Positions 1-6,169 of a stretch of 10,348 bases of DNA are shown piece after piece (the first letter of the stretch is position 1; each line of letters opens with the position of its first letter). The notes below the pieces were generated by a model. That model ran no database searches, was not told the DNA's origin, and was given only the letters and a program-made list of their open reading frames with translations. Source of the stretch: an uncultured Clostridia bacterium (GTDB lineage: Bacteria; Bacillota; Clostridia; Oscillospirales; Acutalibacteraceae); the NCBI GenBank assembly GCA_904420155.1, contig CAJFUH010000112.1, forward strand, positions 1 to 10,348. Reading direction: 5' to 3'. The position numbers and the translations under genes were made by a program.

Positions 1-606
1 GTCGTCCGTATAATGAACGGTCTGGCTGTAACGCTCCGATATAGAAGACCGTTTCCGCATAGTCAGGCGTCCTTGATGATCAAAGGTAAATCCTCCTCCT
101 CCCACTTCTACCCGATATCCTTCTTCGGTCAGATAGAGGCTATTTCCTCTTACATCCTGGAGAATCCCGGCCCCATTATCACGGAATATAGAACGGCCAC
201 CGGACTGCTCAATCCACGTATAAGTCCCGTCTTGGTTATCGATAATCCGGTCGGAGTAAAAGCCATGCATGTGATCCCCAAAAATGCCCGTGGAATCATC
301 CAGGGAGTTATAAGATAAACTCATAGCCGCCCCTCTTCCCCCTGTTTCAAACAAACGCAAGTACAGATTGCCGCTAAATTGATTTATTGTACCGTATACT
401 TGCTCTGTATAAACGATATCCCGATTAGAAGAGTAATAAGTGTTGCCCATTGAACGGAACAACGCCCAGTCCGTCAAATTCTCTGCTGCATAAGCAGAAA
501 TCTCCGGCGTCGAATAGGCATTGGCGGATATCTGTCCGGCTACCACCGTTGCGCTCATAGCTAAGGCCATTGTCAATGCTGTTATCCTTTTTCCAAAACG
601 TTTCAT
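1..606 (-). CDS. Secreted RHS/YD-repeat-like protein, N-terminal part
   Basis: The frame is open from the ATG at 606 to the window edge (202 codons, C-terminus missing). It begins with a signal peptide: basic start MKRFGKR, a hydrophobic run at residues 8-24 and a likely cleavage after ANA at residue 30. The mature part contains SGNLYLRLFETGGRGAAMSL (79-98), followed by SYNSLDDSTGIFG, DNQDGTYTW and HQGRLTR. These resemble the N-terminal region of RHS/YD-repeat wall-associated proteins, where a GxGxxxxLxxxYNS stretch precedes the YD repeats. No YD repeats lie inside the window, so the family call rests on this N-terminal resemblance. The start at 606 is preferred over the out-of-frame ATG at 610 because it gives the signal peptide; AGGAGG at 616-621 is 9 nt upstream. 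The protein is probably exported and either wall-bound or a toxin-delivery polypeptide; which of these cannot be told here. Confidence 0.72.
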   Translation of the reverse strand, partial: MKRFGKRITALTMALAMSATVVAGQISANAYSTPEISAYAAENLTDWALFRSMGNTYYSSNRDIVYTEQVYGTINQFSGNLYLRLFETGGRGAAMSLSYNSLDDSTGIFGDHMHGFYSDRIIDNQDGTYTWIEQSGGRSIFRDNGAGILQDVRGNSLYLTEEGYRVEVGGGGFTFDHQGRLTMRKRSSISERYSQTVHYTDD

Positions 607-1024
607 ACATGAGTACCTCCTACATTTTATTTTGTTATGAATCAAATCGATTGCTCATCCTGTTATTTGGGAGGAAAACTTTTTTCTCTCTTTATTCCGG
701 TTCTTTCTAAAAAAGATTTTCTTCCACTGTAAAATTTCTGTTACCATCCCCTTTCTAAACAGGAAGAATCCCTCGATTTAAAAAACTGGTAAATCAAAAA
801 AATCATTCCATTATCTTACTTATCATTATACTATTTATTAATAAAAAAGTCTTTTTACTAGAAATTAATCATTAATTTTACTAAACTGTTTATATCATAA
901 CAAAATTATTGTAAATTGTAAATTATATTTAATCAAATTATTTTGTTTTGTATATTTAAACAATTTATTAATATTATTTTTTCTTAAATCGATAATTGAT
1001 TTTTTATTTTATATTGTATAACAA
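607..1024. other. AT-rich intergenic leader of the RHS-like gene
   Basis: About 420 bases without a supported gene. The part from roughly 780 to 1020 is strikingly AT-rich, with long A and T runs, unlike all other intergenic regions in the window. It holds the promoter at 894-922 and a second, weaker -10-like TATAAT (825-830, minus strand) without a convincing -35. The predicted 5' untranslated leader is about 280 nt. No riboswitch class was recognised. Confidence 0.6.
894..922 (-). promoter_or_regulatory. Sigma-A type promoter for the RHS-like gene
   Basis: On the minus strand, TTTACA (917-922) and TATGAT (894-899) are separated by exactly 17 bases. Transcription would start near 887, giving a leader of about 280 nt before the ATG at 606. 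The position, just downstream of the terminator at 1025-1064, supports an independent transcription unit. Confidence 0.6.
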
Positions 1025-1064
1025 AAAATAGGTTTGCCCTTTCATTTAAGGGCAAACCTATTTT
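1025..1064 (-). terminator. Intrinsic terminator after the kinase gene
   Basis: A perfect 17-bp inverted repeat (1025-1041 with 1048-1064) around a 6-nt loop. The GC-rich core AGGTTTGCCCT is flanked by A/T tracts, so on the minus strand the RNA hairpin ends in a U run. It lies 14 bases past the kinase stop codon and separates that unit from the RHS-like gene. The flanking A and T tracts would allow it to work in both directions. Confidence 0.9.
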
Positions 1065-1077
1065 CTCATTCTACAGT

Positions 1078-1677
1078 TTATTCTTTTTTGTCCGCTTTAA
1101 ATTCCCCTTTTATACAGACCGTCAAATCACAGCGTTTTTCCACCTGGGTACCAAGAAAATATTTTTGTTCCAGCGGAATCCATTTTTCCACAAATAATCT
1201 TTGCATTTTTTCTCCATTTCTCTGGAAAATCCGTTTTTTCTGCAACCGCGCGCCAATTTTAAAAAATACAGAGAAATCATATGCATATGCCAATATGGGA
1301 TGCATACTGTAAACCCCTTCCACAATGCTGAGTGGTTTTGGCAAAACCATAACCGGTTTTTTCATCTCTTGTAAATGGCAATCGTACGGTGTATACCGAA
1401 ACGCTTCTCTTGACAACAAGGGGAGGAGGACTTCGTCAAAGAACCGTTCATAATCCACATTTCCGCCAATTTCCTCAAGACGTTCTGGCGTCCTCTGTTC
1501 TGGACGAAGAAAAAAATCATCCATATGCAATACATTGCAATCGTACACCGATTGGAAATACTCGGCTACCGTACTTTTCCCTGCGGCGCTTCCTCCTTCA
1601 AACGCCACCAATATATGTGGCTTTTCTGATAACAAACGGTCAATCTGCCGCTGGATCATCTTGACGCCGTGATTCAC
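1078..1677 (-). CDS. Uridine-kinase-like P-loop kinase
   Basis: A 199-residue soluble kinase of the uridine kinase/phosphoribulokinase-like P-loop fold. Visible motifs are the Walker A loop GGSAAGKS (28-35), the HMDDFF motif (51-56) whose aspartates are placed like the catalytic Asp of uridine kinases, and EGVYS (120-124). Members of this fold move the ATP gamma-phosphate to a nucleoside or other small hydroxyl compound; the exact substrate is not readable here. The start ATG at 1677 has AAAGGAGAGG just upstream; an internal Met at residue 7 is a less likely start. It follows the ECF transporter subunit in the same direction (122-base gap) and is closed by a strong terminator, which suggests it phosphorylates and so traps the imported compound. 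It is short compared with classical Udk proteins, so a cytidine/uridine kinase role should not be assumed. Confidence 0.82.
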   Translation of the reverse strand: MNHGVKMIQRQIDRLLSEKPHILVAFEGGSAAGKSTVAEYFQSVYDCNVLHMDDFFLRPEQRTPERLEEIGGNVDYERFFDEVLLPLLSREAFRYTPYDCHLQEMKKPVMVLPKPLSIVEGVYSMHPILAYAYDFSVFFKIGARLQKKRIFQRNGEKMQRLFVEKWIPLEQKYFLGTQVEKRCDLTVCIKGEFKADKKE

Positions 1678-1799
1678 ATTTCCTCTCCTTTCTTACAAGA
1701 TTGATAAAAGGAAAAAGGGATTCTCTCCAGATTGATAGAATCACAACGTTCGCGATAGAAATCCAAATTCCTTTGTTTTCTGTCAAATTTTCTTTTCTG

Positions 1800-2366
1800 T
1801 TAAGTTTCTACTTCCTGGACAATGGGTTGCCGTTTCCTAAAACGAACCAGACCGGTGCGATTGAGGGCAACCATAATGACTGGAATAAGAATCAACTGCA
1901 CAATAATCCCGGGTATGGCATTTAAAAAGGCTCCCGCCATAAACATCTGCCATGTAAATCCATTACCGGATATTCCCAGCAGGATCACTTGTACAATCCC
2001 CCACACTACCCGGCCCGCAAGCATAGCGGCGATCAAAGAACGGTAAAGGGAAATAACGCATTGCCAACGGGAAATCCCATAAAGTAATCCCGCTACCAAA
2101 CCATAAGTCATCAGTTCAAAGGACATGGCAATTCCTGTGGGAAATAACACCGGCATCCCAAAAATGGCATACCGAATCAATGGCAGGACAAGGCCCACAA
2201 TAGCTCCATATTGCCATCCACAGATCAATCCGCATAGAAATACGGGTATATGCATAGGAAGAAGCATATTCCCAATCTGAGGGATCTGCCCCGTCAATAA
2301 TGGAAGCACTAGCCCAATAGCCAAGAACATGGCCGCTAAGGTCATATTTTTCGTGGTTTCTTTCAT
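1800..2366 (-). CDS. ECF transporter S component (substrate-binding membrane subunit)
   Basis: A 188-residue, very hydrophobic protein with about six membrane segments (roughly 8-25, 33-50, 52-67, 78-98, 109-133, 140-167) and a basic C-terminal tail. The first helix has an AxxxA motif (A12 to A16), which in S components packs against the shared EcfT subunit. The block GNMLLPMHIPVFLCG (32-46) is typical of ECF S proteins of the PF12822-like group. S components bind one vitamin or micronutrient and use a common energizing module (EcfA, EcfA', EcfT) encoded elsewhere; no such genes are in the window. AAAGGAG lies 8-10 bases before the ATG at 2366. The downstream kinase points to a substrate that is phosphorylated after entry. 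The substrate itself cannot be named from sequence. Confidence 0.85.
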   Translation of the reverse strand: MKETTKNMTLAAMFLAIGLVLPLLTGQIPQIGNMLLPMHIPVFLCGLICGWQYGAIVGLVLPLIRYAIFGMPVLFPTGIAMSFELMTYGLVAGLLYGISRWQCVISLYRSLIAAMLAGRVVWGIVQVILLGISGNGFTWQMFMAGAFLNAIPGIIVQLILIPVIMVALNRTGLVRFRKRQPIVQEVET

Positions 2367-2453
2367 CTTGCTTGCTCCTTTATTTATCGATTGATAATAG
2401 TTTTTCGCCTGGGGACTCCAAACACAATCCGTTTTGTATATTCCAACTACGGA

Positions 2454-3548
2454 TTAATCTCCAAAGTAAGATCGGATCTCCTGCATCCGCTGTACTTGGC
2501 CTACATGGAACGGGCAGCGGGAATCGCAATGCCCACAGCCAATACAATCCTCCGCTTTTTTCTCTAGATGGATATAGTGATCCTTTGCCAGGGTATCCCC
2601 GGCCAAAGCCAAATCGTAATATTTATTGATAAGCCCGACATCCAATCCTGCCGGACACGGCTGGCAATGGTTGCAATAAACGCATATCCCCTCTGCATCA
2701 TGGGGCGCTAAAGATCCTAGGACGGAATAATCCTTTTCTTCCGGCGCAGCATTGAGGAATCCAAGGATCCGGCGGAGGTCTTCCTGGTTGCGCACGCCGG
2801 GCAGCACAGTCAGCACCCCCGGTTTATCCAGCGCATACTGGATACATTGGTACTCCGTCAACGCCTGTCGGAAGGGAGACGTTTTCGCATTCAGCAGCTG
2901 TCCTCCGCTAAAAGCTTTCATCACGGAAATCCCCACACCTTCCGCCTCGCAACGACGGTATAGCGCCATCCGCTCATCTACTCCGCCGATAGCATACTCG
3001 CCGTGTTTGTAATCATAGGCCGGATTGATACTAAACATAATCATATCAAGAAAGCCTCTATCTAACAGCTGATTGACAATCGCCGGTGTATGGGAAGACA
3101 GTCCAATATGGCGGATAACGCCTTCTTTTTTCAACTGCTGTATATAATCAATGGTGCCGCCGGTCAATACTTGCTCCAGATCCGCATCTTCATCGATACA
3201 ATGAATAAAGCCAAAATCGATATAATCCGTTTTGAGCGCTTTCAACTGCCAGTCAACAGAACGTTTGATTTCTTCTAAGGCAAGGGTCCAACCGTATTTG
3301 CCAGTATGATAATCCGCTCCAAAATGGATTTGAAAGTAAACCTTTTCACGGCATCCAGATACCGCCTTTCCATAAGCCGGGAACGGTATCGCATCCGCCG
3401 CTGCCATATCGAAATAATTGACCCCATTTTCCAAAGCCAGCGCCACGGTTTTCTCAATTTCTTGTTCTCCCGCCGGTCCCATAGAGCTGTTTCCCAAACC
3501 AAGAATGCTAATTTGCTCTTCTCCCCTGGGAAGCTTGCGGTATTCCAT
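2454..3548 (-). CDS. Aldo/keto reductase with two 4Fe-4S motifs, non-canonical active site
   Basis: A 364-residue protein: an aldo/keto reductase TIM barrel (about 1-270) followed by a ferredoxin-like domain with CxxCxxCxxCP (C289, C292, C295, C298) and CxxCxxCxxxCP (C335, C338, C341, C345). Of the usual tetrad Asp-Tyr-Lys-His, Asp47 and His116 remain. By alignment to its upstream neighbour, the Tyr position holds Asp52 and the Lys position holds His75. It may therefore not work as an ordinary NADPH-dependent carbonyl reductase; the Fe-S clusters suggest electron transfer to or from another partner. It starts 21 bases after the upstream reductase with an AAAGGGGG ribosome binding site, so the two are co-transcribed. 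No convincing terminator follows; a weak dyad (AATCCGT/ACGGATT, 2426-2455) overlaps the stop codon, and the ECF gene could be read through. Confidence 0.88.
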   Translation of the reverse strand: MEYRKLPRGEEQISILGLGNSSMGPAGEQEIEKTVALALENGVNYFDMAAADAIPFPAYGKAVSGCREKVYFQIHFGADYHTGKYGWTLALEEIKRSVDWQLKALKTDYIDFGFIHCIDEDADLEQVLTGGTIDYIQQLKKEGVIRHIGLSSHTPAIVNQLLDRGFLDMIMFSINPAYDYKHGEYAIGGVDERMALYRRCEAEGVGISVMKAFSGGQLLNAKTSPFRQALTEYQCIQYALDKPGVLTVLPGVRNQEDLRRILGFLNAAPEEKDYSVLGSLAPHDAEGICVYCNHCQPCPAGLDVGLINKYYDLALAGDTLAKDHYIHLEKKAEDCIGCGHCDSRCPFHVGQVQRMQEIRSYFGD

Positions 3549-3569
3549 CCTGGTACCCCCTTTCTGACT

Positions 3570-4706
3570 TTATGCCTGTAATAATCTCTGGGTAAAGTCG
3601 GCCATTGCTTCAGAAATTTTGATCTGCTGCGGGCAAACCGCTTCACAGCTCCTGCATCCGATGCAAGCGCTGGGGCGTTTTTCCTCTGGAACAGCGGATA
3701 AAGCCATCGGTGCGATAAATCCGCCCTCTGTGAAGCAGTGTTCATTATACAAGGCAAGTAAGATAGGAATATCCAACCCTTGCGGACAATGGCTGACACA
3801 ATAATGGCAAGCGGTGCAAGGCAGCGCAATTTTTTTCACCATCTGATCGGCAATAGAAAGCAAGGTATCCATCTCTTGTTCATTTAAAGGCTTTTCCTCT
3901 TCAAATGTACGAATATTCGCCTGCAATTGCTCCATATTGGACATGCCGGAAAGTATCATCGTGACATTGGGGATGGTTTGGAGGAAGCGGAACGCCCAAG
4001 CGGGAATGGTTTCTTGCGGCCTCAACTCTTTCAGGACCGCTTCCTCTTCCTCAGATAATGCCGCCAAGCGGCCGCCGCGCAGCGGTTCCATGACCCAGAC
4101 CGGGATACGGTATTTCTCCAAAAGCTCTACCTTCGCTTTGGCATCCTGGAAACTCCAATCCAGATAATTGAGCTGAATCTGGCAGAATTCCATATCCGTT
4201 CCATAAACTTCTAAAAAACGTTTCATCACGTCATAGTTTCCATGCACAGAGAAACCAAGATGGCGGATACGCCCAGCCTTTTTCTGTTTCATGAGGTAGT
4301 CAAAGATACCGTATTTCCCGTCCAGATAGGCGTCGATATTCATCTCACAGACATTGTGAAACAGATAGAAATCAAAATACTCTACGCCGCACTTTTTTAA
4401 TTGTTCCTCAAAAATCTGTTCCACTTTATCCATGTTGGAAAGATCGTACCCTGGGAACTTATCCGCAAGATAGTAGCTTTCCCTGGGATATGGCTTTAGT
4501 GCCTTTCCAATAACAATCTCCGATCTACCACTGTGATAGCCCCAGGCGGTATCGTAATAATTAACGCCATGTTCCATGGCATAAGCTACCATCCGCACGG
4601 CTGCCTCCTCGTCAATTTTGGAGTCATCTCCATCAATAACAGGCAGGCGCATGGCTCCCAAGCCGAGGGCCGAAAGTTTCTGATTCTGATACTCTTTATA
4701 GATCAT
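3570..4706 (-). CDS. Aldo/keto reductase with C-terminal 4Fe-4S ferredoxin domain
   Basis: A 378-residue cytoplasmic oxidoreductase. The N-terminal barrel (about 1-280) keeps the full tetrad: Asp52 and Tyr57 in YYDTAWGY, Lys83 in ADKFPG and His117 in LFHNV. The C-terminus carries two cluster motifs, CxxCxxCxxxCP at C297-C307 and C348-C358. This matches the clostridial group of aldo/keto reductases fused to a dicluster ferredoxin domain, which are thought to couple carbonyl or enone reduction to electron carriers; the substrate is unknown. It is the first gene of a two-gene operon under the MerR-type promoter at 4782-4812. AAAAGGAGA lies about 9 bases before the ATG. The protein is collinear with its downstream neighbour over its whole length, so the pair probably arose by an old tandem duplication. 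Confidence 0.92.
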   Translation of the reverse strand: MIYKEYQNQKLSALGLGAMRLPVIDGDDSKIDEEAAVRMVAYAMEHGVNYYDTAWGYHSGRSEIVIGKALKPYPRESYYLADKFPGYDLSNMDKVEQIFEEQLKKCGVEYFDFYLFHNVCEMNIDAYLDGKYGIFDYLMKQKKAGRIRHLGFSVHGNYDVMKRFLEVYGTDMEFCQIQLNYLDWSFQDAKAKVELLEKYRIPVWVMEPLRGGRLAALSEEEEAVLKELRPQETIPAWAFRFLQTIPNVTMILSGMSNMEQLQANIRTFEEEKPLNEQEMDTLLSIADQMVKKIALPCTACHYCVSHCPQGLDIPILLALYNEHCFTEGGFIAPMALSAVPEEKRPSACIGCRSCEAVCPQQIKISEAMADFTQRLLQA

Positions 4707-4781
4707 ACCCTATACTCTCCTTTTGTTATCCGTCCGATAAAAGTGAATGAGATATTGCTATTTACTCTCTTATTTAATGGT

Positions 4782-4812
4782 ATTATACTCCTTAAAGTTA
4801 ACTCCAGGTCAA
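4782..4812 (-). promoter_or_regulatory. MerR-type promoter/operator of the aldo/keto reductase operon
   Basis: On the minus strand, TTGACC (-35, 4807-4812) and TATAAT (-10, 4782-4787) are separated by 19 bases rather than 17. The spacer holds an imperfect dyad centred on GTTAAC (CCTGGAGTTAACTTTAAGG). An over-long spacer with a dyad inside it is the known signature of promoters activated by MerR-family regulators, and TTGACCTGGAGTTAAC resembles sites of the AdhR/NmlR aldehyde-stress subgroup. Start of transcription is expected near 4775, giving a leader of about 70 nt. No merR gene lies in the window. Confidence 0.75.
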
Positions 4813-4862
4813 TGCCCAAATACGATTTTTTCTATAAAGTTTTACACAATTATCTCCATCAA

Positions 4863-4891
4863 TTGAACTTGTGGCCCTAAATAGACATAAT
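4863..4891 (+). promoter_or_regulatory. Candidate rightward promoter for a small RNA
   Basis: TTGAAC (4863-4868) and CATAAT (4886-4891) with a 17-base spacer on the plus strand. No rightward gene follows, and a terminator lies 125 bases downstream, so any transcript would be short and non-coding. Confidence 0.4.
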
Positions 4892-4896
4892 GCCGG

Positions 4897-5058
4897 CAAC
4901 CTCTAAAGAGGCGCTGATTAGAATGCCTATTGTCATTTCACTTTACTCACTCGGAAAGCGAAAGCTTTTTATTCTCGCCGGCAGATCCGGTGGATTTATT
5001 ATACTAAAGCTATATAAAAAGGTGGATTTTCCTTTGTAAGAGGAAAATCCACCTTTTT
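4897..5058 (+). ncRNA. Candidate small structured RNA between promoter and terminator
   Basis: A transcript of about 160 nt is bounded by the promoter at 4863-4891 and the hairpin at 5016-5058. Inside are a CCTC-TAAA-GAGG hairpin (4900-4911), a hairpin AAAGC-GAAA-GCTTT with a GNRA tetraloop (4955-4968) that exists as GNRA only on this strand, and a short ATCC/GGAT stem (4986-4995). TGCCGGC (4891-4897) and GCCGGCA (4977-4983) could pair, but the first lies at or before the predicted start, so this arm may belong to a DNA repeat rather than the RNA. No known RNA family was recognised. A mobile miniature repeat with GCCGGC ends is the main alternative. Confidence 0.35.
5016..5058 (-). terminator. 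Intrinsic terminator of the rpsB-tsf operon
   Basis: A perfect 18-bp inverted repeat (5016-5033 with 5041-5058) and a 7-nt loop, with A/T tracts at both outer ends, so it can stop transcription from either side. It lies 86 bases after the tsf stop codon. A smaller hairpin, AAACCTG/CAGGTTT (5063-5087), sits between them in the tsf 3' region. Confidence 0.9.
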
Positions 5059-5143
5059 ATGGAAACCTGCCGTTCTCCAACAGGTTTTGTTATTTTTCGT
5101 GAGATAACTTATAAAAATAGATGAGACAATAACAAGTGTTATC

Positions 5144-6058
5144 TTATTTAATCATCCCTGCAACTTCGTCAGCAAAGTTATCCGCACGTTTCTCCAGGCC
5201 CTCTCCCTTTTCAAAACGCACGAAGGAAACGATCTTGATGTCTCCACCCAATTCCTTAGCGGTATTCTCTGTATACTTCTGCACAGAGACGTCGCTATCC
5301 TTCACGAAGGGCTGATCTAACAGGCACACTTCCTTAAAGTACTTGCCCAGCTTGCCGTTAACGATCTTCTCCGCGATCTTCTCGGGTTTGCCTTCATTGA
5401 TAACCTGCTCGGTGAGGATCTTTCTTTCGTGCTCCACGATCTCAGCGGGAACAGAAGCTTCATCCAAATAGGAAGGATTGACTGCGGCTATCTGCATAGC
5501 GATATCCTTCGCATAAGCCTTAAATTCCGGTTTCGCGGCGATTTCATCGGCAGTGTCAAACTTTACCATAACGCCGATTCTGCCAGCGGCATGAATATAA
5601 GTGGCAACCACGCCTTCATAGCGCTCAAAACGACGAACTTTGATATTCTCTCCAATGGTGAGAACCTTATCCTGAACCAGAGCCTCTACCGTCATATCGG
5701 TACCGTTGGCAACCGTCTTCATCAAAGCGTCCATATCGGCCGGATTCTTGTCCAAAATGGTATCAGCGCAGGTCTTTACAAAGTTTTGGAAGTCCGCATT
5801 CTTCGCAACAAAGTCGGTTTCAGCGTTTACTTCGATCACAACGCCTACATTGCCGGCCTCGTTCGTTGTAGCGTAGGCAACACCTTCTGCGGCGATACGT
5901 CCAGCCTTCTTAGTAGCGGCGGCCAGACCTTTTTCTCTCAATATATCCATGGCGGCATCCATGTTGCCATCGGCCTCAGTCAAAGCCTTTTTGCAGTCCA
6001 TCATGCCGCAACCTGTTTTTTCTCTCAGATTCGCTACGTCTTTTGCAGTAAAAGCCAT
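5144..6058 (-). CDS. tsf: Translation elongation factor Ts
   Basis: A 304-residue protein with a clear EF-Ts sequence. The N-terminal UBA-like domain (about 1-55) contains LREKTGCGMMDCKKAL, and the core begins with EVNAETDFVAKN (76-87). The TDF segment of this motif inserts into EF-Tu near its Mg-GDP site. EF-Ts releases GDP from EF-Tu so that it can be recharged with GTP during translation. Its length is in the usual bacterial range. GGAGG lies about 9 bases before the ATG. It follows rpsB in the standard bacterial order, separated by 111 bases that contain a strong hairpin. No separate promoter fits in the 40 bases between that hairpin and the start, so expression should depend on read-through from rpsB. 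Confidence 0.98.
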   Translation of the reverse strand: MAFTAKDVANLREKTGCGMMDCKKALTEADGNMDAAMDILREKGLAAATKKAGRIAAEGVAYATTNEAGNVGVVIEVNAETDFVAKNADFQNFVKTCADTILDKNPADMDALMKTVANGTDMTVEALVQDKVLTIGENIKVRRFERYEGVVATYIHAAGRIGVMVKFDTADEIAAKPEFKAYAKDIAMQIAAVNPSYLDEASVPAEIVEHERKILTEQVINEGKPEKIAEKIVNGKLGKYFKEVCLLDQPFVKDSDVSVQKYTENTAKELGGDIKIVSFVRFEKGEGLEKRADNFADEVAGMIK

Positions 6059-6097
6059 CGTTACATTCCTCCATTTTATTTTTACTTGTGGCTTTGA

Positions 6098-6134
6098 AAA
6101 AAATACCCGTGCTTTGGAAGCCCGGGTATTTTTT
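6098..6134 (-). terminator. Terminator-like hairpin between rpsB and tsf
   Basis: AAAAAATACCCG (6098-6109) pairs with CGGGTATTTTTT (6123-6134). An inner GCTT/AAGC stem (6111-6114, 6118-6121) with a 3-nt loop is separated from it by one mismatch. On the minus strand the hairpin ends in a run of U, so it has the full form of an intrinsic terminator. Because essential tsf lies downstream without room for its own promoter, it is best read as a partial terminator. Confidence 0.75.
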
Positions 6135-6169
6135 CACCCTTTTCTATGGTCTCTCTAAACAGGCGCTGT

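Noticed and set aside
655..747. A 30-codon minus-strand frame in the RHS-like leader
   Set aside because: The purine-rich AAAGGGG abuts the ATG, leaving no proper spacing for a ribosome binding site, and the peptide is low-complexity and Lys-rich.
825..830. TATAAT as an alternative -10 for the RHS-like gene
   Set aside because: No acceptable -35 lies 16-18 bases upstream, whereas 894-922 has both boxes at ideal spacing.
3275..3829. A 184-codon minus-strand frame spanning the junction of the two reductases
   Set aside because: It overlaps both well-supported reductase genes in another frame and has no family features.
4891..4990. Faint resemblance to a lysine riboswitch (AGAGGCGC and GCCGGC-like pieces)
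   Set aside because: Most conserved core elements are absent and no rightward gene follows, so the match is not supported.
5429..6097. A 222-codon plus-strand frame opposite tsf
   Set aside because: Antisense shadow of a clear EF-Ts gene; long antisense frames follow from the codon bias of such genes.
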